DNA of 64,000 nucleotides, from the NCBI GenBank assembly GCA_963828755.1, contig CAWHFY010000015.1, positions 62,001-126,000 of the forward strand. Reading direction: 5' to 3'. This document shows positions 63,371 through 64,000 of the stretch, in pieces (the stretch's first letter is position 1; every line of letters begins with the position of its first letter). Under the pieces are notes generated by a model. That model saw only the letters and a program-made list of their open reading frames with translations. It made no database searches and had not been told where the DNA came from. Made by a program: the position numbers and the translations under genes. Origin of the DNA: WHSW01 sp963828755 (GTDB taxonomy: Bacteria > Actinomycetota > Thermoleophilia > Solirubrobacterales > 70-9).

Positions 63371-64000
63371 TCAGGCCTCGGAAGGCCGGTCGGCGGTCAT
63401 CGCGGATACCGGAGCCGGGGTCGGCGCCCGCATCCCCCCGCCGACCGGATACTCCGGCTGCGGGATGAACTGCTCCGGGTAGCCATACATGCCGTGCTCG
63501 GAAATGTCGAGACCGGCGTCCTCCTCGTCTTCGGTGACGCGGAGGCCGTATGTCCTCTTGATCACCCAGAACGTGCTGTAGCTGAGCACGAACACGAACG
63601 TGAACGCGATCGCGAATCCGACCACCTGCGCGATCAGCTGATCGAAGGAGCCGCTGTACCAGAGGCCGCCATCGGGGTCGCCGAACGCGTTGTACTGAGC
63701 CAGCCGGGGGGCGGTGAAGATCCCGCAGGAGATCGTTCCCCAGATACCGGCCATGCCGTGGGCGGAGAGCGCGCCGACCGGGTCGTCGATGTGCTTGTCG
63801 ACCCAGTACACACCGAGCACCACGATCACGCCCGCGACCGCGCCGATGATCGGCGCCGCCCACAGCTCGACGTAGCCGGACGGAGCGGTGATCGCAACCA
63901 ACGCCGCGATCGCGCCGTTGCCGGCCATGCCGATGTCGATCGTCCCCGTCTTGAACCTGGCCGTCAGCACGGCGAAGATGACGCCGAAGGCAGCCGCCAG
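63371..64000 (-). CDS. amt: ammonium transporter (Amt), C-terminal part, cut by window end
   Basis: Only the last ~209 residues are present. LTARFKTGTIDIGMAGNGAIAALVAITAPSGYV, the conserved pore-His segment LSAHGMAGIWGTISCGIF and later helices match Amt proteins. The cytoplasmic tail (RVTEDEEDAGLDISEHGMYGYPE) carries the conserved EEDxGLDxxEHG segment that interacts with PII, which is encoded directly downstream. Confidence 0.93.
   Translation of the reverse strand: MAAAFGVIFAVLTARFKTGTIDIGMAGNGAIAALVAITAPSGYVELWAAPIIGAVAGVIVVLGVYWVDKHIDDPVGALSAHGMAGIWGTISCGIFTAPRLAQYNAFGDPDGGLWYSGSFDQLIAQVVGFAIAFTFVFVLSYSTFWVIKRTYGLRVTEDEEDAGLDISEHGMYGYPEQFIPQPEYPVGGGMRAPTPAPVSAMTADRPSEA

Overview
The window is very GC-rich, densely packed DNA from a high-GC Gram-positive, aerobic bacterium. 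Gene content and style best fit an actinobacterium of the Thermoleophilia/Solirubrobacterales type: an actinobacterial IHF-like protein, HemQ-type haem synthesis, a SigB/SigF partner-switching module, FprA-type ferredoxin reductase, PimA-like glycosyltransferase, and many genes with no Shine-Dalgarno that start 6-8 nt after a TAnnnT -10 box. The taxonomic call is inference. No rRNA, tRNA, CRISPR, IS or phage was found.

Layout. 1-8206: a CoA-thioester catabolic cluster (two acyl-CoA dehydrogenases, enoyl-CoA hydratase, acyl-CoA carboxylase beta subunit, beta-keto acid cleavage enzyme, alpha-methylacyl-CoA racemase, MerR regulator) around a divergent control region. 8203-14422: an epimerase, a lipoprotein, then a general-stress module (SigB-like sigma, STAS anti-anti-sigma, PAS/GAF/PP2C phosphatase). 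14515-18292: nitrilase plus TetR, a stress-type membrane-protein operon, DegV. 18353-25402: epimerase, Fe-S and redox genes (GST-like, ErpA/IscA, ABC-F, Grx4, BolA, FprA), a secreted protein, HemQ. 25410-33350: a polytopic membrane protein, a glycosyltransferase fused to a flippase-like domain, and cobalamin methionine synthase behind a SAM riboswitch. 33438-36628: an ALDH/thioesterase/GST/YjbQ operon. 36689-39779: two PQQ-type sugar dehydrogenase lipoproteins and a third lipoprotein. 39968-48297: two MlaE/YrbE permeases, their ATPase, an MMPL/RND lipid exporter, a thioredoxin-like protein and small membrane proteins. 48375-52903: IHF-like protein, a divergent serine-palmitoyltransferase-like/GNAT pair (possible ceramide synthesis), AlkA. 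52923-55620: a thiamine-precursor ABC transporter behind a TPP riboswitch. 55640-64000: PlsC, a VWA/MoxR pair, PPK2, a coiled-coil protein, PucR regulator, PII protein and an ammonium channel that runs off the end.

The sequence carries about 22 apparent single-base frameshifts in otherwise intact genes. Nearly all are one extra base, mostly in short G/C runs, so they look like consensus errors rather than pseudogenes. Genes are given here over their full reconstructed spans.

The most unusual non-coding signals are a family of heptamer arrays at gene junctions, a two-copy palindromic element placed just after stop codons, a 109-nt nested palindrome, an interleaved bidirectional SigB-type promoter and a symmetric leaderless divergent promoter.
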